A DNA stretch of 5,597 nt, taken from Ruminococcus sp. UBA7014. GTDB lineage: Bacteria > Bacillota > Clostridia > Oscillospirales > Ruminococcaceae. Below, piece after piece: positions 1 to 5,597 of the stretch. Location: the NCBI GenBank assembly GCA_002449575.1, contig DJXC01000155.1:1-5597 (forward strand). Direction: 5' to 3'. Within the stretch, counting starts at the first letter, position 1. Each line of letters opens with the position of its first letter. A model generated the notes under the pieces. That model had not been told where the DNA came from, did not search any database, and worked only from the letters and a program-made list of their open reading frames with translations. The translations under genes were made by a program, and so were the position numbers.

Positions 1-20
1 TTTTCTTGCTAATCTTTGAT

Positions 21-50
21 AAAACGCCTCTCCGGCATACCGGAGAGACG
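21..50 (-). terminator. Intrinsic terminator after the DUF1846 gene, probably bidirectional
   Basis: A perfect 8-bp stem, CTCTCCGG (28-35) with CCGGAGAG (40-47), closes a CATA loop. It begins about 11 nt after the stop codon of the DUF1846 gene. On the minus strand it is followed by a short T-run (TTTT at 24-21). On the plus strand it is followed by a better T-tract (51-59), so it could also stop a convergent gene lying left of the window. Position, stem quality and flanking A/T tracts make a terminator the best reading. Confidence 0.85.
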
Positions 51-58
51 TTCTTTTT

Positions 59-1528
59 TCAGGAAAATTTTGGTTCACAGGTCAGGTTCACACCCAGTCG
101 TTTGAAAATTCTTTCATCTACCGGAGAAAGAATTACTGTAGAATGCACTTCGCAGCCCCAGAGTTTTGAAATCTGTTCCATTGCCTTTTTTGCATTTTCG
201 TCTGTTGCTGCACAGATAGATAATGCAAGCAGTGTTTCATCTGTGTGCAGACGAGGATTCTGATTTCCCAGATGCTGAATTTTCAGATTCTGAATAGGTT
301 CAATGACATGCGGAGACATCAGCAGAATTTTATCATCCAGTTCAGCGAAATGTTTCAGCGCATTCAAAAGCAATGCGGAACATGCGCCCAGCAATTCAGA
401 GGTTCTTCCGGTCAGAATTGTACCGTCCGGCAGTTCCATTGCTGCTGCCGGCTCTCCGGTCTGCTGTTCTTTGGCAAGTGCCGGAGCAATCACGCTTCTG
501 TCTTCGGCTTTCAGCCCTGCCTGTTTGAGCAGCAGTTCCAGCTTATAGATTTCTTCTTCGGAAACTGTTCCTTTTTTCTGTCCGCATAATGCAGTATAGT
601 AACGCCGGATAATTTCTTCATTGGCAGCTTCGCACACAGTCGCATTGTCAATAATGCAGTTGCCTGCCATGTTCACGCCCATATCTGTCGGGGATTTATA
701 AGGAGATTTACCAAGAATCCGTTCAAACATAGAATTCAGAACCGGGAAAATTTCAATATCACGGTTATAGTTCACAGTTGTTTTATTATAGGCTTCCAGA
801 TGAAACGGGTCAATCATATTCACATCATTCAGGTCAGAAGTTGCCGCTTCGTATGCAATATTTACCGGATGACGCAAAGGAAGATTCCAGATAGGGAATG
901 TTTCAAACTTTGCATAGCCTGCCTTGATACCCCGCTTATGTTCATGGTATATCTGTGAGAGACATGTTGCCATTTTACCGCTGCCGGGGCCTGGTGCAGT
1001 GACAACAACCAGACGACGGGAAGTCTGAATATAGTCATTTTTTCCGTAGCCGCCGTCACTCATAATCAATTCCAGATTTGACGGATAACCTTTGATAGAA
1101 TAATGATGATATACTTTCACGCCGAGAGCTTCCAGACGGCTCTGAAATGCATCTGCTGTGGGCTGATGCTCATACCGGGTCAGCACAACACTGCTGACAT
1201 ACAAGCCGATTTTTGTAAAAATCTGGAACAAACGAATCACATCTTTATCATAAGTAATTCCCAAATCTCCACGAACCTTATTTTTCTCAATATCTCCGGC
1301 ATTAATGACAATCACAATTTCGGCTTCGTCTTTAAGCTGCAATAACATCTGCAATTTACTGTCCGGCTTAAATCCCGGCAATACTCTTGATGCATGATAA
1401 TCATCAAACAGCTTTCCGCCGAATTCCAGATACAGTTTGTCTCCGAAATGCGAAATCCGCTCCCGGATATGTTCTGACTGCATTTTTAAATATTTGTCAT
1501 TGTCAAACCCTGTTTTTCCTGAACTCAT
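59..1528 (-). CDS. DUF1846 (UPF0371) family protein, function unknown
   Basis: This is a 489-residue protein, a normal length for the DUF1846/UPF0371 family, which is common in Firmicutes and some Actinobacteria. I recognise the family from the N-terminal region (GFDNDKYLKMQSEHIRERI, then KLYLEFGGKLFDDYHASRVLPGF) and the C-terminal region (LKIQHLGNQNPRLHTDETLLALSI). The family has no firmly established biochemical role that I can state. A glycine-rich segment at about residues 178-186 (APGPGSGKM, Lys185) follows a hydrophobic strand (RRLVVVTA) and resembles a P-loop, but it does not fit the strict Walker A spacing. There is no signal peptide or membrane segment, so the protein is probably cytosolic. 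The ATG at 1528 is supported by a GAAGGGA Shine-Dalgarno sequence (1539-1545) with 10 nt spacing and by a promoter just upstream. The frame is intact and the gene is followed by a terminator. Family assignment is confident; function is not. Confidence 0.93.
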   Translation of the reverse strand: MSSGKTGFDNDKYLKMQSEHIRERISHFGDKLYLEFGGKLFDDYHASRVLPGFKPDSKLQMLLQLKDEAEIVIVINAGDIEKNKVRGDLGITYDKDVIRLFQIFTKIGLYVSSVVLTRYEHQPTADAFQSRLEALGVKVYHHYSIKGYPSNLELIMSDGGYGKNDYIQTSRRLVVVTAPGPGSGKMATCLSQIYHEHKRGIKAGYAKFETFPIWNLPLRHPVNIAYEAATSDLNDVNMIDPFHLEAYNKTTVNYNRDIEIFPVLNSMFERILGKSPYKSPTDMGVNMAGNCIIDNATVCEAANEEIIRRYYTALCGQKKGTVSEEEIYKLELLLKQAGLKAEDRSVIAPALAKEQQTGEPAAAMELPDGTILTGRTSELLGACSALLLNALKHFAELDDKILLMSPHVIEPIQNLKIQHLGNQNPRLHTDETLLALSICAATDENAKKAMEQISKLWGCEVHSTVILSPVDERIFKRLGVNLTCEPKFS

Positions 1529-1570
1529 AATAGCAAAATCCCTTCTTTAAAAAATTTTTTCATATCTTTT

Positions 1571-1599
1571 ATCATAACATAATTTCAGAAAAATTGCAA
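1571..1599 (-). promoter_or_regulatory. Sigma-A type promoter of the DUF1846 gene
   Basis: On the minus strand there is a -35 TTGCAA (1599-1594), a 17-nt spacer, and a -10 TATGAT (1576-1571). A TG lies one base before the -10, giving an extended -10 element (TGTTATGAT). The predicted transcription start is near 1565, which leaves a leader of roughly 37 nt that includes the ribosome binding site at 1539-1545. The promoter starts only 9 nt after the pyrG stop codon, so it fills the gap between the two genes. It indicates that the DUF1846 gene can be transcribed independently of pyrG. Confidence 0.8.
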
Positions 1600-1607
1600 T
1601 AGAAAAA

Positions 1608-3230
1608 TTATAATTTCTTTTCTTTTGTTTCCAAAGATGCACGGATAAAATCTGCAAACAATTTCTGCGGACGATTTGGACGGGACTTGAATTCCGGATG
1701 AAACTGCACACCTACAAACCATGGGTGTTCCGGTCGCTCCACAATTTCGACAAGTTTTTCATCCGGAGAAAGTCCTGCAATTTTTAATCCGGATTCTGTC
1801 AGATGCTTACGGTAAGCATTATTCAATTCCCATCTGTGACGATGACGTTCATAAATCAGTTCTTCTCCGTAAATTCTGGAAACAAGTGTATTTTTCACCA
1901 GTTTGCAAGGGTATAATCCTAACCGCATTGTACCGCCTTTTTCAGTAATATCTTTCTGTTCGTCCATAATATCAATGACATTTTGTGTGCCGTCCGGCTT
2001 AAATTCTGAAGAATTTGCTTCCGGCAGTCCGGCAAGATGTCGTGCTGTTTCGACTACCATCATCTGCATACCCAGACAAATGCCGAATACAGGAATATTG
2101 TGTTCTCTTCCGTAACGAATTGCTTCAATCATGCCTTCGATACCTCTGTCTCCAAATCCGCCCGGCACAATAATGCCGTCACAGGAACTAAGCAGTTTTT
2201 CCGCAGTATCCGGCATTATTTTTTCAGAATCTATCCAGAGAATATGAACTTTTGCATCGTTGACAATTCCGCCGTGTCGAAGAGCTTCTGCTACAGAAAG
2301 ATAGGCATCCTGTAAAGAAACATATTTCCCGACCAGTCCGATGATAACTTCTTTTTCTGCATGGTTCTGGCGTTCCGTCATAGCTATCCAGTCAGCCAAA
2401 TCAGGTCCACGGTTAATCAGTCCCAGATGATAGCAGACTTCTTTTGCAAGTCCTTCCTGTTCAAGCATGACAGGCACTTCATACAGAGAAGGTGCAGTCA
2501 TATTCTGAATAATATCTGCTTTCCGGACATTGCAGAACAAGGCTATTTTTTCGGCGACATCTGCCGGAATCTGCTGTTCTGTCCGGCAGACAATAATATT
2601 CGGCTGAATGCCAATGGATAATAATTCTTTCACAGAATGCTGTGTGGGTTTTGATTTCAGCTCATTTGAGCCGGAAATAAACGGCAGCAGTGTCACATGA
2701 ATATACATGGCATTTTCTCTGCCGACTTCTCCGGCAAACTGCCGGATTGCCTCCAGAAAGGGCGTACTTTCAATATCACCCACTGTTCCGCCGATTTCTG
2801 TAATGACAATATCTGCATTGCTGTTCTTGCCTGCACGATAGATTCTTTCTTTAATTTCATTTGTGATATGCGGAATGACCTGTACTGTTCCGCCCAGATA
2901 ATCACCACGACGTTCTTTATTGAGTACTGTCCAGTAAATCTTTCCGGTAGTTGCATTATTATTTACAGAAAGGTTTTCATCAATAAATCTTTCATAATGT
3001 CCAAGGTCCAAATCCGTTTCGCCGCCGTCTTCTGTAACGAAAACTTCGCCGTGCTGATAAGGACTCATCGTTCCGGGGTCAACATTGATGTAAGGGTCAA
3101 GTTTCATGATTGTCACCCGGTAGCCTCTTGCTTTCAGCAGTCTGCCGAGTGATGCCGCTGTGATGCCTTTTCCCAGTCCGGAAACGACTCCTCCGGTGAC
3201 AAATACATATTTTGTCTGATGTTCTTCCAT
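1608..3230 (-). CDS. pyrG: CTP synthase (glutamine-hydrolysing)
   Basis: CTP synthase makes CTP from UTP, ATP and glutamine, the last step of de novo CTP synthesis in the cytosol. The protein has 540 residues, typical of the family. The N-terminal amidoligase domain (about 1-270) shows the P-loop GGVVSGLGKG (13-22), the metal/nucleotide segment ETDLDLGHYER (71-81) and EIGGTVGDIES (145-155). The C-terminal class I glutamine amidotransferase domain (about 295-535) has PGGFGDRG, the nucleophile Cys385 in GICLGMQ, and His511 and Glu513 in QFHPEF, so the catalytic triad is complete. An in-frame TTG at 3236 would add two residues, but it sits only 3 nt from the GGAGG at 3240-3244. The ATG at 3230 has a 9-nt spacing and is the better start. 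The gene lies 126 bp downstream of the ROK regulator. No clear promoter is visible immediately upstream, and no terminator follows it. Confidence 0.98.
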   Translation of the reverse strand: MEEHQTKYVFVTGGVVSGLGKGITAASLGRLLKARGYRVTIMKLDPYINVDPGTMSPYQHGEVFVTEDGGETDLDLGHYERFIDENLSVNNNATTGKIYWTVLNKERRGDYLGGTVQVIPHITNEIKERIYRAGKNSNADIVITEIGGTVGDIESTPFLEAIRQFAGEVGRENAMYIHVTLLPFISGSNELKSKPTQHSVKELLSIGIQPNIIVCRTEQQIPADVAEKIALFCNVRKADIIQNMTAPSLYEVPVMLEQEGLAKEVCYHLGLINRGPDLADWIAMTERQNHAEKEVIIGLVGKYVSLQDAYLSVAEALRHGGIVNDAKVHILWIDSEKIMPDTAEKLLSSCDGIIVPGGFGDRGIEGMIEAIRYGREHNIPVFGICLGMQMMVVETARHLAGLPEANSSEFKPDGTQNVIDIMDEQKDITEKGGTMRLGLYPCKLVKNTLVSRIYGEELIYERHRHRWELNNAYRKHLTESGLKIAGLSPDEKLVEIVERPEHPWFVGVQFHPEFKSRPNRPQKLFADFIRASLETKEKKL

Positions 3231-3239
3231 AATCAAAAA

Positions 3240-3244
3240 CCTCC
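3240..3244 (-). promoter_or_regulatory. Ribosome binding site of pyrG, decides the start codon
   Basis: The minus strand reads GGAGG here, a perfect Shine-Dalgarno core, 9 nt before the ATG at 3230 and only 3 nt before an in-frame TTG at 3236. This spacing supports the ATG and the 540-residue product. Confidence 0.85.
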
Positions 3245-3275
3245 AAAAATATAAAATATTATTATTTATAAATAT

Positions 3276-3316
3276 AAAAACCTCATACAGCTTCTGATTA
3301 CTCAGACTGTATGAGG
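3276..3316 (-). terminator. Terminator-like hairpin between the ROK gene and pyrG
   Basis: A perfect 10-bp outer stem pairs CCTCATACAG (3281-3290) with CTGTATGAGG (3307-3316). Inside it a second 5-bp stem pairs TCTGA (3293-3297) with TCAGA (3302-3306) around a TTAC loop, with a 2-nt bulge on one side. On the minus strand the hairpin is followed by TTTTTATATTTA, which suits intrinsic termination. It starts 40 nt after the stop codon of the ROK gene and ends about 50 nt before the pyrG start. It most simply ends the ROK transcript. Because no promoter is evident between it and pyrG, it may also act as an attenuator in a pyrG leader. That role is inferred. Confidence 0.85.
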
Positions 3317-3356
3317 CTTCATTGCCTTATGATTTTATGGTAAATTCAATAATGCT

Positions 3357-4592
3357 TTATTCTGGAATTCCGCCGTTCATGTAGAAATTTTTTAGTAATA
3401 CCAGAGAACAGCCACCCAGAAAATCTGTTTTGCCTTCCACACTGCTGCAAACTAACCGTTCTGCAATATCATCACTTGTAAACTGTTTTATATATTTCTT
3501 AAATATAGCAAAGCCTTTTTCTGTCATTTCAAAATGATGCAGTACCACTGTCTGTGCCTGAAAACAGCAGACCAAATTATGCAGCAATACGCTCCAGTCC
3601 TGCATGATTTCATTCACGACCGATTCACACCGGGCATCTCCCGAAGAAACTGCCTGATACATCTGTTCCAGTGTTACACGCTCAATATATCCGTCTGTTG
3701 CTGAATACAGAAACGGCGTTTTCTCTTTGCTGTAAACTTCTGCAATTCTTGCCTGCATTGCCTGTACAGATAACTGCGCCCGAACTGAACCTGCCGGATA
3801 ACTGTCCTGCTGTCTGCCGCCCGGTCTGACAATACACCGCTCTGTCAGATAGCTGTATGTCAGATAATCTTTCTCAGACTTTTCTGCTCTCAGCAGTGCA
3901 ATGTGAATATGGCTGCCAAGGTGCAAGTAAACATGATTTGCATTGACAGTGATATTTCCTCTTTGCAAATCTGCATTTGCAAGTGCCTGTAGCCAGACGG
4001 CATTTCCGCAAAACACAGGCGGCATCTGTGGAAATGCCGTCAACGCCTTTGTCAGTTCTGTGAAATCCAGAATACCATCTTTATAAAATACCCGCATTCT
4101 TCCTATCATAATCGGCATGACACCTACGCCAAGCCCTAATACATCATTTTTTGTCAGGCAGCTGTCACTCATCATATGTTCTGCTGAATTGATAATAAAC
4201 TGAATGATTTCTTTCCGGCTGGTATGGTCGGTACAGCGCATATAGGTTTTATCCAGAATTTCCATATGCATAGTACATAACCCGACTGTCACTTCCTGTT
4301 CGCTGATAACCGCACCAAGAACAAATTTATAATTTGCGTTAATATCCAGAAGAATTTTCCGTCTGCCTTTTGGCAGACGGCTGTCCTGCTGATTCTGATA
4401 GGGGGCTTCTCCGATTTCCATCAGAATGCCTTCTTGAATCATCGCATTTGTAATCTGGGTGATGGAAGCTCGTGTAATCTGCAATTTTTGTGACAAATCC
4501 ACTCTGGAAACTGGTCCTGCTTCCCAGATTGTGCGGAGTACCTGCATCCGGTTGATTCTTTTCAGGTCTAATTTACTGATTCCGCTCTGCAT
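3357..4592 (-). CDS. ROK-family transcriptional regulator with degenerate kinase-like domain
   Basis: The predicted protein has 411 residues, as usual for NagC/XylR-type ROK repressors, which bind DNA and respond to a sugar or sugar phosphate. An N-terminal winged helix-turn-helix spans about residues 12-62 (RINRMQVLRTIWEAGPVSRVDL, then LQITRASITQITNAMIQEGIL), with a basic wing near 71-79. The rest (about 85-405) follows the ROK fold order: a strand block FVLGAVISEQEVTVGL, then LGLGVGVMP (152-160), PPVFCGNAVWLQALAN (191-206), VYLHLGSHIHIALL (221-234) and a C-terminal LGG segment. The DxGxT phosphate loop, the ExGH sugar motif and the CxCGxxGC zinc motif are not recognisable, so kinase activity is unlikely. 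Start choice: an in-frame TTG at 4661 lies in the promoter -35 and cannot be used. The ATG at 4592 is 8 nt from GAAAGGA; the adjacent ATG at 4595 is also possible. The effector and targets are unknown, and autoregulation is possible. Confidence 0.88.
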   Translation of the reverse strand: MQSGISKLDLKRINRMQVLRTIWEAGPVSRVDLSQKLQITRASITQITNAMIQEGILMEIGEAPYQNQQDSRLPKGRRKILLDINANYKFVLGAVISEQEVTVGLCTMHMEILDKTYMRCTDHTSRKEIIQFIINSAEHMMSDSCLTKNDVLGLGVGVMPIMIGRMRVFYKDGILDFTELTKALTAFPQMPPVFCGNAVWLQALANADLQRGNITVNANHVYLHLGSHIHIALLRAEKSEKDYLTYSYLTERCIVRPGGRQQDSYPAGSVRAQLSVQAMQARIAEVYSKEKTPFLYSATDGYIERVTLEQMYQAVSSGDARCESVVNEIMQDWSVLLHNLVCCFQAQTVVLHHFEMTEKGFAIFKKYIKQFTSDDIAERLVCSSVEGKTDFLGGCSLVLLKNFYMNGGIPE

Positions 4593-4600
4593 CATATCAT

Positions 4601-4607
4601 TCCTTTC
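4601..4607 (-). promoter_or_regulatory. Ribosome binding site of the ROK regulator gene
   Basis: The minus strand reads GAAAGGA, followed by two in-frame ATG codons at 4595 (5 nt away) and 4592 (8 nt away). The spacing favours 4592. A further in-frame ATG at 4613 lies upstream of this site and only about a dozen bases from the predicted transcription start, so it is an unlikely start. Confidence 0.75.
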
Positions 4608-4632
4608 GGGCATGATTTTTATTATCCTAATT

Positions 4633-4661
4633 ATTATAGCATATTCCTGAAAAAAAAGCAA
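4633..4661 (-). promoter_or_regulatory. Strong sigma-A type promoter of the ROK regulator gene
   Basis: On the minus strand there is a -35 TTGCTT (4661-4656), a 17-nt spacer and a consensus -10 TATAAT (4638-4633), preceded by TG to give the extended element TGCTATAAT. The predicted start point is near 4626, giving a short leader of about 34 nt before the ATG at 4592. T-rich DNA directly upstream could act as an UP element. The promoter starts about 12 bp after the T-tract of the preceding terminator. Confidence 0.88.
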
Positions 4662-4681
4662 GCCTGATTTCTGAAAAAAAA
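4643..4681 (-). repeat. Two 15-bp direct repeats overlapping the ROK promoter
   Basis: The minus strand carries TTTTTTTTCAGAAAT at 4681-4667 and TTTTTTTTCAGGAAT at 4657-4643, identical at 14 of 15 positions with a period of 24 bp. The upstream copy coincides with the terminator T-tract of the surface-protein gene, and the downstream copy fills most of the -35/-10 spacer of the ROK promoter. It may be an operator or a curved-DNA element, or simply a by-product of T-rich sequence. Confidence 0.6.
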
Positions 4682-4710
4682 TCCCCCTGAGGAATTCAGG
4701 GGAATTTTTT
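4674..4710 (-). terminator. Intrinsic terminator of the surface-protein gene
   Basis: A 7-bp G/C-rich stem pairs CCCCTGA (4684-4690) with TCAGGGG (4696-4702) around a 5-nt loop. On the minus strand it is followed by GA and a run of eight T (4681-4674). It starts about 22 nt after the stop codon of the surface-protein gene. A matching run of T on the plus strand (4705-4710) would allow bidirectional action. Confidence 0.92.
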
Positions 4711-4732
4711 CAGCATTGATGCAAACGCTGAA

Positions 4733-5597
4733 TTATTTCTTTTTCTTTGTGATTGCTGCGCTGGCAAGCAGTGCAGAAGCTGTTGCAGCAGCAGCGGCTG
4801 CCGGAATATTTGTGCTGTCGCCTGTTTTCGGGGATTCTGTCTTTCCGGAAGCAGCGGTAGTTGCTTTTGTAGTTGCCTTTGTGGTAGCTTTTGTAGTAGC
4901 TTTTGTGGTTGTCTTTGTAGTTTCTGTTGCTGCTTTATCTTCCTTCATACCATTCAGATAAACAGTCATAGAAGTACTCCATGCGCCATATACTTTCTTG
5001 CCATCTACGACTTTGAATGCACGAACTTTAATAGTTTCTTTCATGGCTTCCTGACCGCCTGTCTGATAGGAAGTACCCTTTACATCGAAAGCCTGTGTCA
5101 TAGGTGTATCTTCTTCACCAGCGATTACTACAGTTCTATAAACCTGATAGCCTTCTGCACCAGTAACAGCATTCCATGAAACAACAGCTACTGCGCTGTC
5201 GCCGTCCTCTGCCTTGCTTACTTTAAATTCGCCAAGTTTGGGAGCTTTCAGGTCAGCAGTAACCTGTTCTGTTTCTGTTGTGGTTGCAATTGTTTCTTTT
5301 TCTGTTGTTGTTGTTTCAGAAGCAGCTGCACTTTCACTGGCAGTTGTTTCTGTTTCGATAACAGATTCTTCCTGTGTTGATACTGCATCAGTTTCCGGAG
5401 CTTGTGTTGCTTCCTGTGTCTGTACAGCTTCCTGCGTCTGTACAGCTTCCTGTGTCTGTACGGCTTCCTGTGTCTGTACAGCTTCCTGTGTCTGCACAGG
5501 TTCTTGTGTCTGTACAGCTTCCTGCGTCTGTACAGGTTCAGCCGTTTCTACAACAGAAGTAACTTCATCGGGCGTTTCCTGTGCTTCTTCTGCTGCT
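4733..5597 (-). CDS. Cell-wall-anchored repeat surface protein with fibronectin III-like domain (5' end missing)
   Basis: The frame is open from the window edge (first full codon at 5596) to TAA at 4735-4733, so at least 287 residues are present. The start and any signal peptide lie outside. Order of parts: an acidic lead-in (AAEEAQETPDEV); seven VQTQE[A/P] hexapeptides (5533-5408); a Thr/Glu/Ser-rich linker; a fibronectin type III-like domain (about 5251-4952) with VSWNAVTGAEGYQVYR and a YGAWS strand; a TTK[A/T] spacer (4921-4862); then SPKTGD (4834-4817), an Ala-rich hydrophobic segment and a KKKK tail. The last three parts form a sortase-type sorting signal, with SPKTG in place of LPXTG. 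The protein is therefore probably secreted, covalently attached to peptidoglycan, and displayed on an extended low-complexity stalk. Its binding partner is unknown. A GTG at 5497 is only a Val codon inside the repeats, not a start. Confidence 0.88.
   Translation of the reverse strand, partial: AAEEAQETPDEVTSVVETAEPVQTQEAVQTQEPVQTQEAVQTQEAVQTQEAVQTQEAVQTQEATQAPETDAVSTQEESVIETETTASESAAASETTTTEKETIATTTETEQVTADLKAPKLGEFKVSKAEDGDSAVAVVSWNAVTGAEGYQVYRTVVIAGEEDTPMTQAFDVKGTSYQTGGQEAMKETIKVRAFKVVDGKKVYGAWSTSMTVYLNGMKEDKAATETTKTTTKATTKATTKATTKATTAASGKTESPKTGDSTNIPAAAAAATASALLASAAITKKKK
4862..4921 (-). repeat. Five 12-bp tandem units encoding TTK[T/A]
   Basis: On the minus strand five units of the form ACYACAAARRCW follow one another within the surface-protein gene and encode TTKT once and TTKA four times. 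Most differences are at third codon positions. The product is a Thr/Lys-rich spacer just before the sorting signal, a usual wall-spanning region in anchored proteins. Confidence 0.85.
5408..5533 (-). repeat. Seven 18-bp tandem units encoding VQTQE[A/P]
   Basis: Seven head-to-tail 18-bp units, typified by GTACAGACACAGGAAGCT, lie in the surface-protein frame and encode VQTQEA six times and VQTQEP once (5515-5498). Apart from the Ala-to-Pro change, the differences are at third codon positions (for example ACA/ACG, GCT/GCC/GCA, GTA/GTG). The units at 5426-5443 and 5516-5533 are identical. A degenerate AEP codon trio precedes the array and TQAPET follows it. Confidence 0.95.

Noticed and set aside
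6..263. Plus-strand open frame of 85 codons at the left edge
   Set aside because: It runs through the terminator hairpin and antisense to the DUF1846 C-terminus, and has no family resemblance.
2697..3152. Plus-strand open frame of 151 codons opposite pyrG
   Set aside because: It is fully antisense to a conserved, intact pyrG. The translation is Cys/Phe/Ile-rich with no recognisable domain, as expected of a shadow frame.
3321..3349. Possible pyrG promoter with a TTGAAT -35 at 3349-3344
   Set aside because: At 17 nt spacing the -10 would be GGCAAT, which is poor. No acceptable hexamer lies at 15-18 nt.
4614..4640. Possible A/T-rich palindromic operator around the -10 of the ROK promoter (TAATTATTA region)
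   Set aside because: The symmetry is short and imperfect and could be produced by A/T richness alone. It does not match known NagC or XylR operator patterns.
4716..4961. Plus-strand open frame of 81 codons with a hydrophobic, Val/Ala/Phe repeat translation
   Set aside because: The apparent membrane-like sequence comes from reading the TTKA repeats and the alanine-rich anchor on the opposite strand.
5495..5497. GTG as start codon of the surface protein
   Set aside because: It is one of seven equivalent Val codons in the repeat array. The frame continues open to the window edge, and there is no ribosome binding site or signal peptide after it.
5374..5562. Plus-strand open frame of 62 codons rich in Val/Leu/Ser/Pro repeats
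   Set aside because: It is the antisense reading of the 18-bp repeat array in the surface-protein gene and has no independent support.

Overview
The window looks like a chromosomal segment of a low-to-moderate GC Gram-positive Firmicute, most likely a Ruminococcus-type member of the Oscillospirales. The reasons are sigma-A type promoters with extended -10 elements, strong Shine-Dalgarno sequences, intrinsic terminators, and a wall-anchored Thr/Glu-rich protein ending in a PKTGD sorting signal and a lysine tail. The genus is an inference from style, not from a search. All four genes lie on the minus strand, so transcription runs from high to low coordinates.

Layout in transcription order. (1) 5597 to 4733: the 3' part of a secreted surface protein. 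It has an N-terminal-side stalk of 18-bp/hexapeptide repeats, a fibronectin type III-like domain, a Thr/Lys-rich spacer and a sortase signal. Its start and signal peptide lie beyond the window. A strong terminator follows at 4674-4710. (2) 4592 to 3357: a ROK-family transcriptional regulator with its own near-consensus promoter (4633-4661) and a terminator-like hairpin (3276-3316). Its sugar-kinase-like domain has lost the usual kinase and zinc motifs. (3) 3230 to 1608: pyrG, CTP synthase, complete with an intact amidotransferase triad. No convincing promoter is visible next to it, so the hairpin just upstream could be a ROK terminator, a pyrG attenuator, or both. (4) 1528 to 59: a DUF1846 (UPF0371) protein of unknown function with its own promoter (1571-1599) and a terminator at 21-50.

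The genes do not form an obvious pathway. pyrG is housekeeping nucleotide synthesis, the ROK regulator has no visible sugar operon here, and the surface protein is a separate unit. Each gene except pyrG has a clear promoter, and each except pyrG has a clear terminator. Transcription from pyrG may therefore continue into the DUF1846 gene. No RNA genes, mobile elements or CRISPR arrays were seen, and no gene-free stretch exceeds about 140 bases. I found no clear sign of a novel multi-gene system. The most interesting points are the degenerate ROK domain, the pyrG leader hairpin, a 24-bp-period direct repeat over the ROK promoter, and the repeat stalk of the surface protein.
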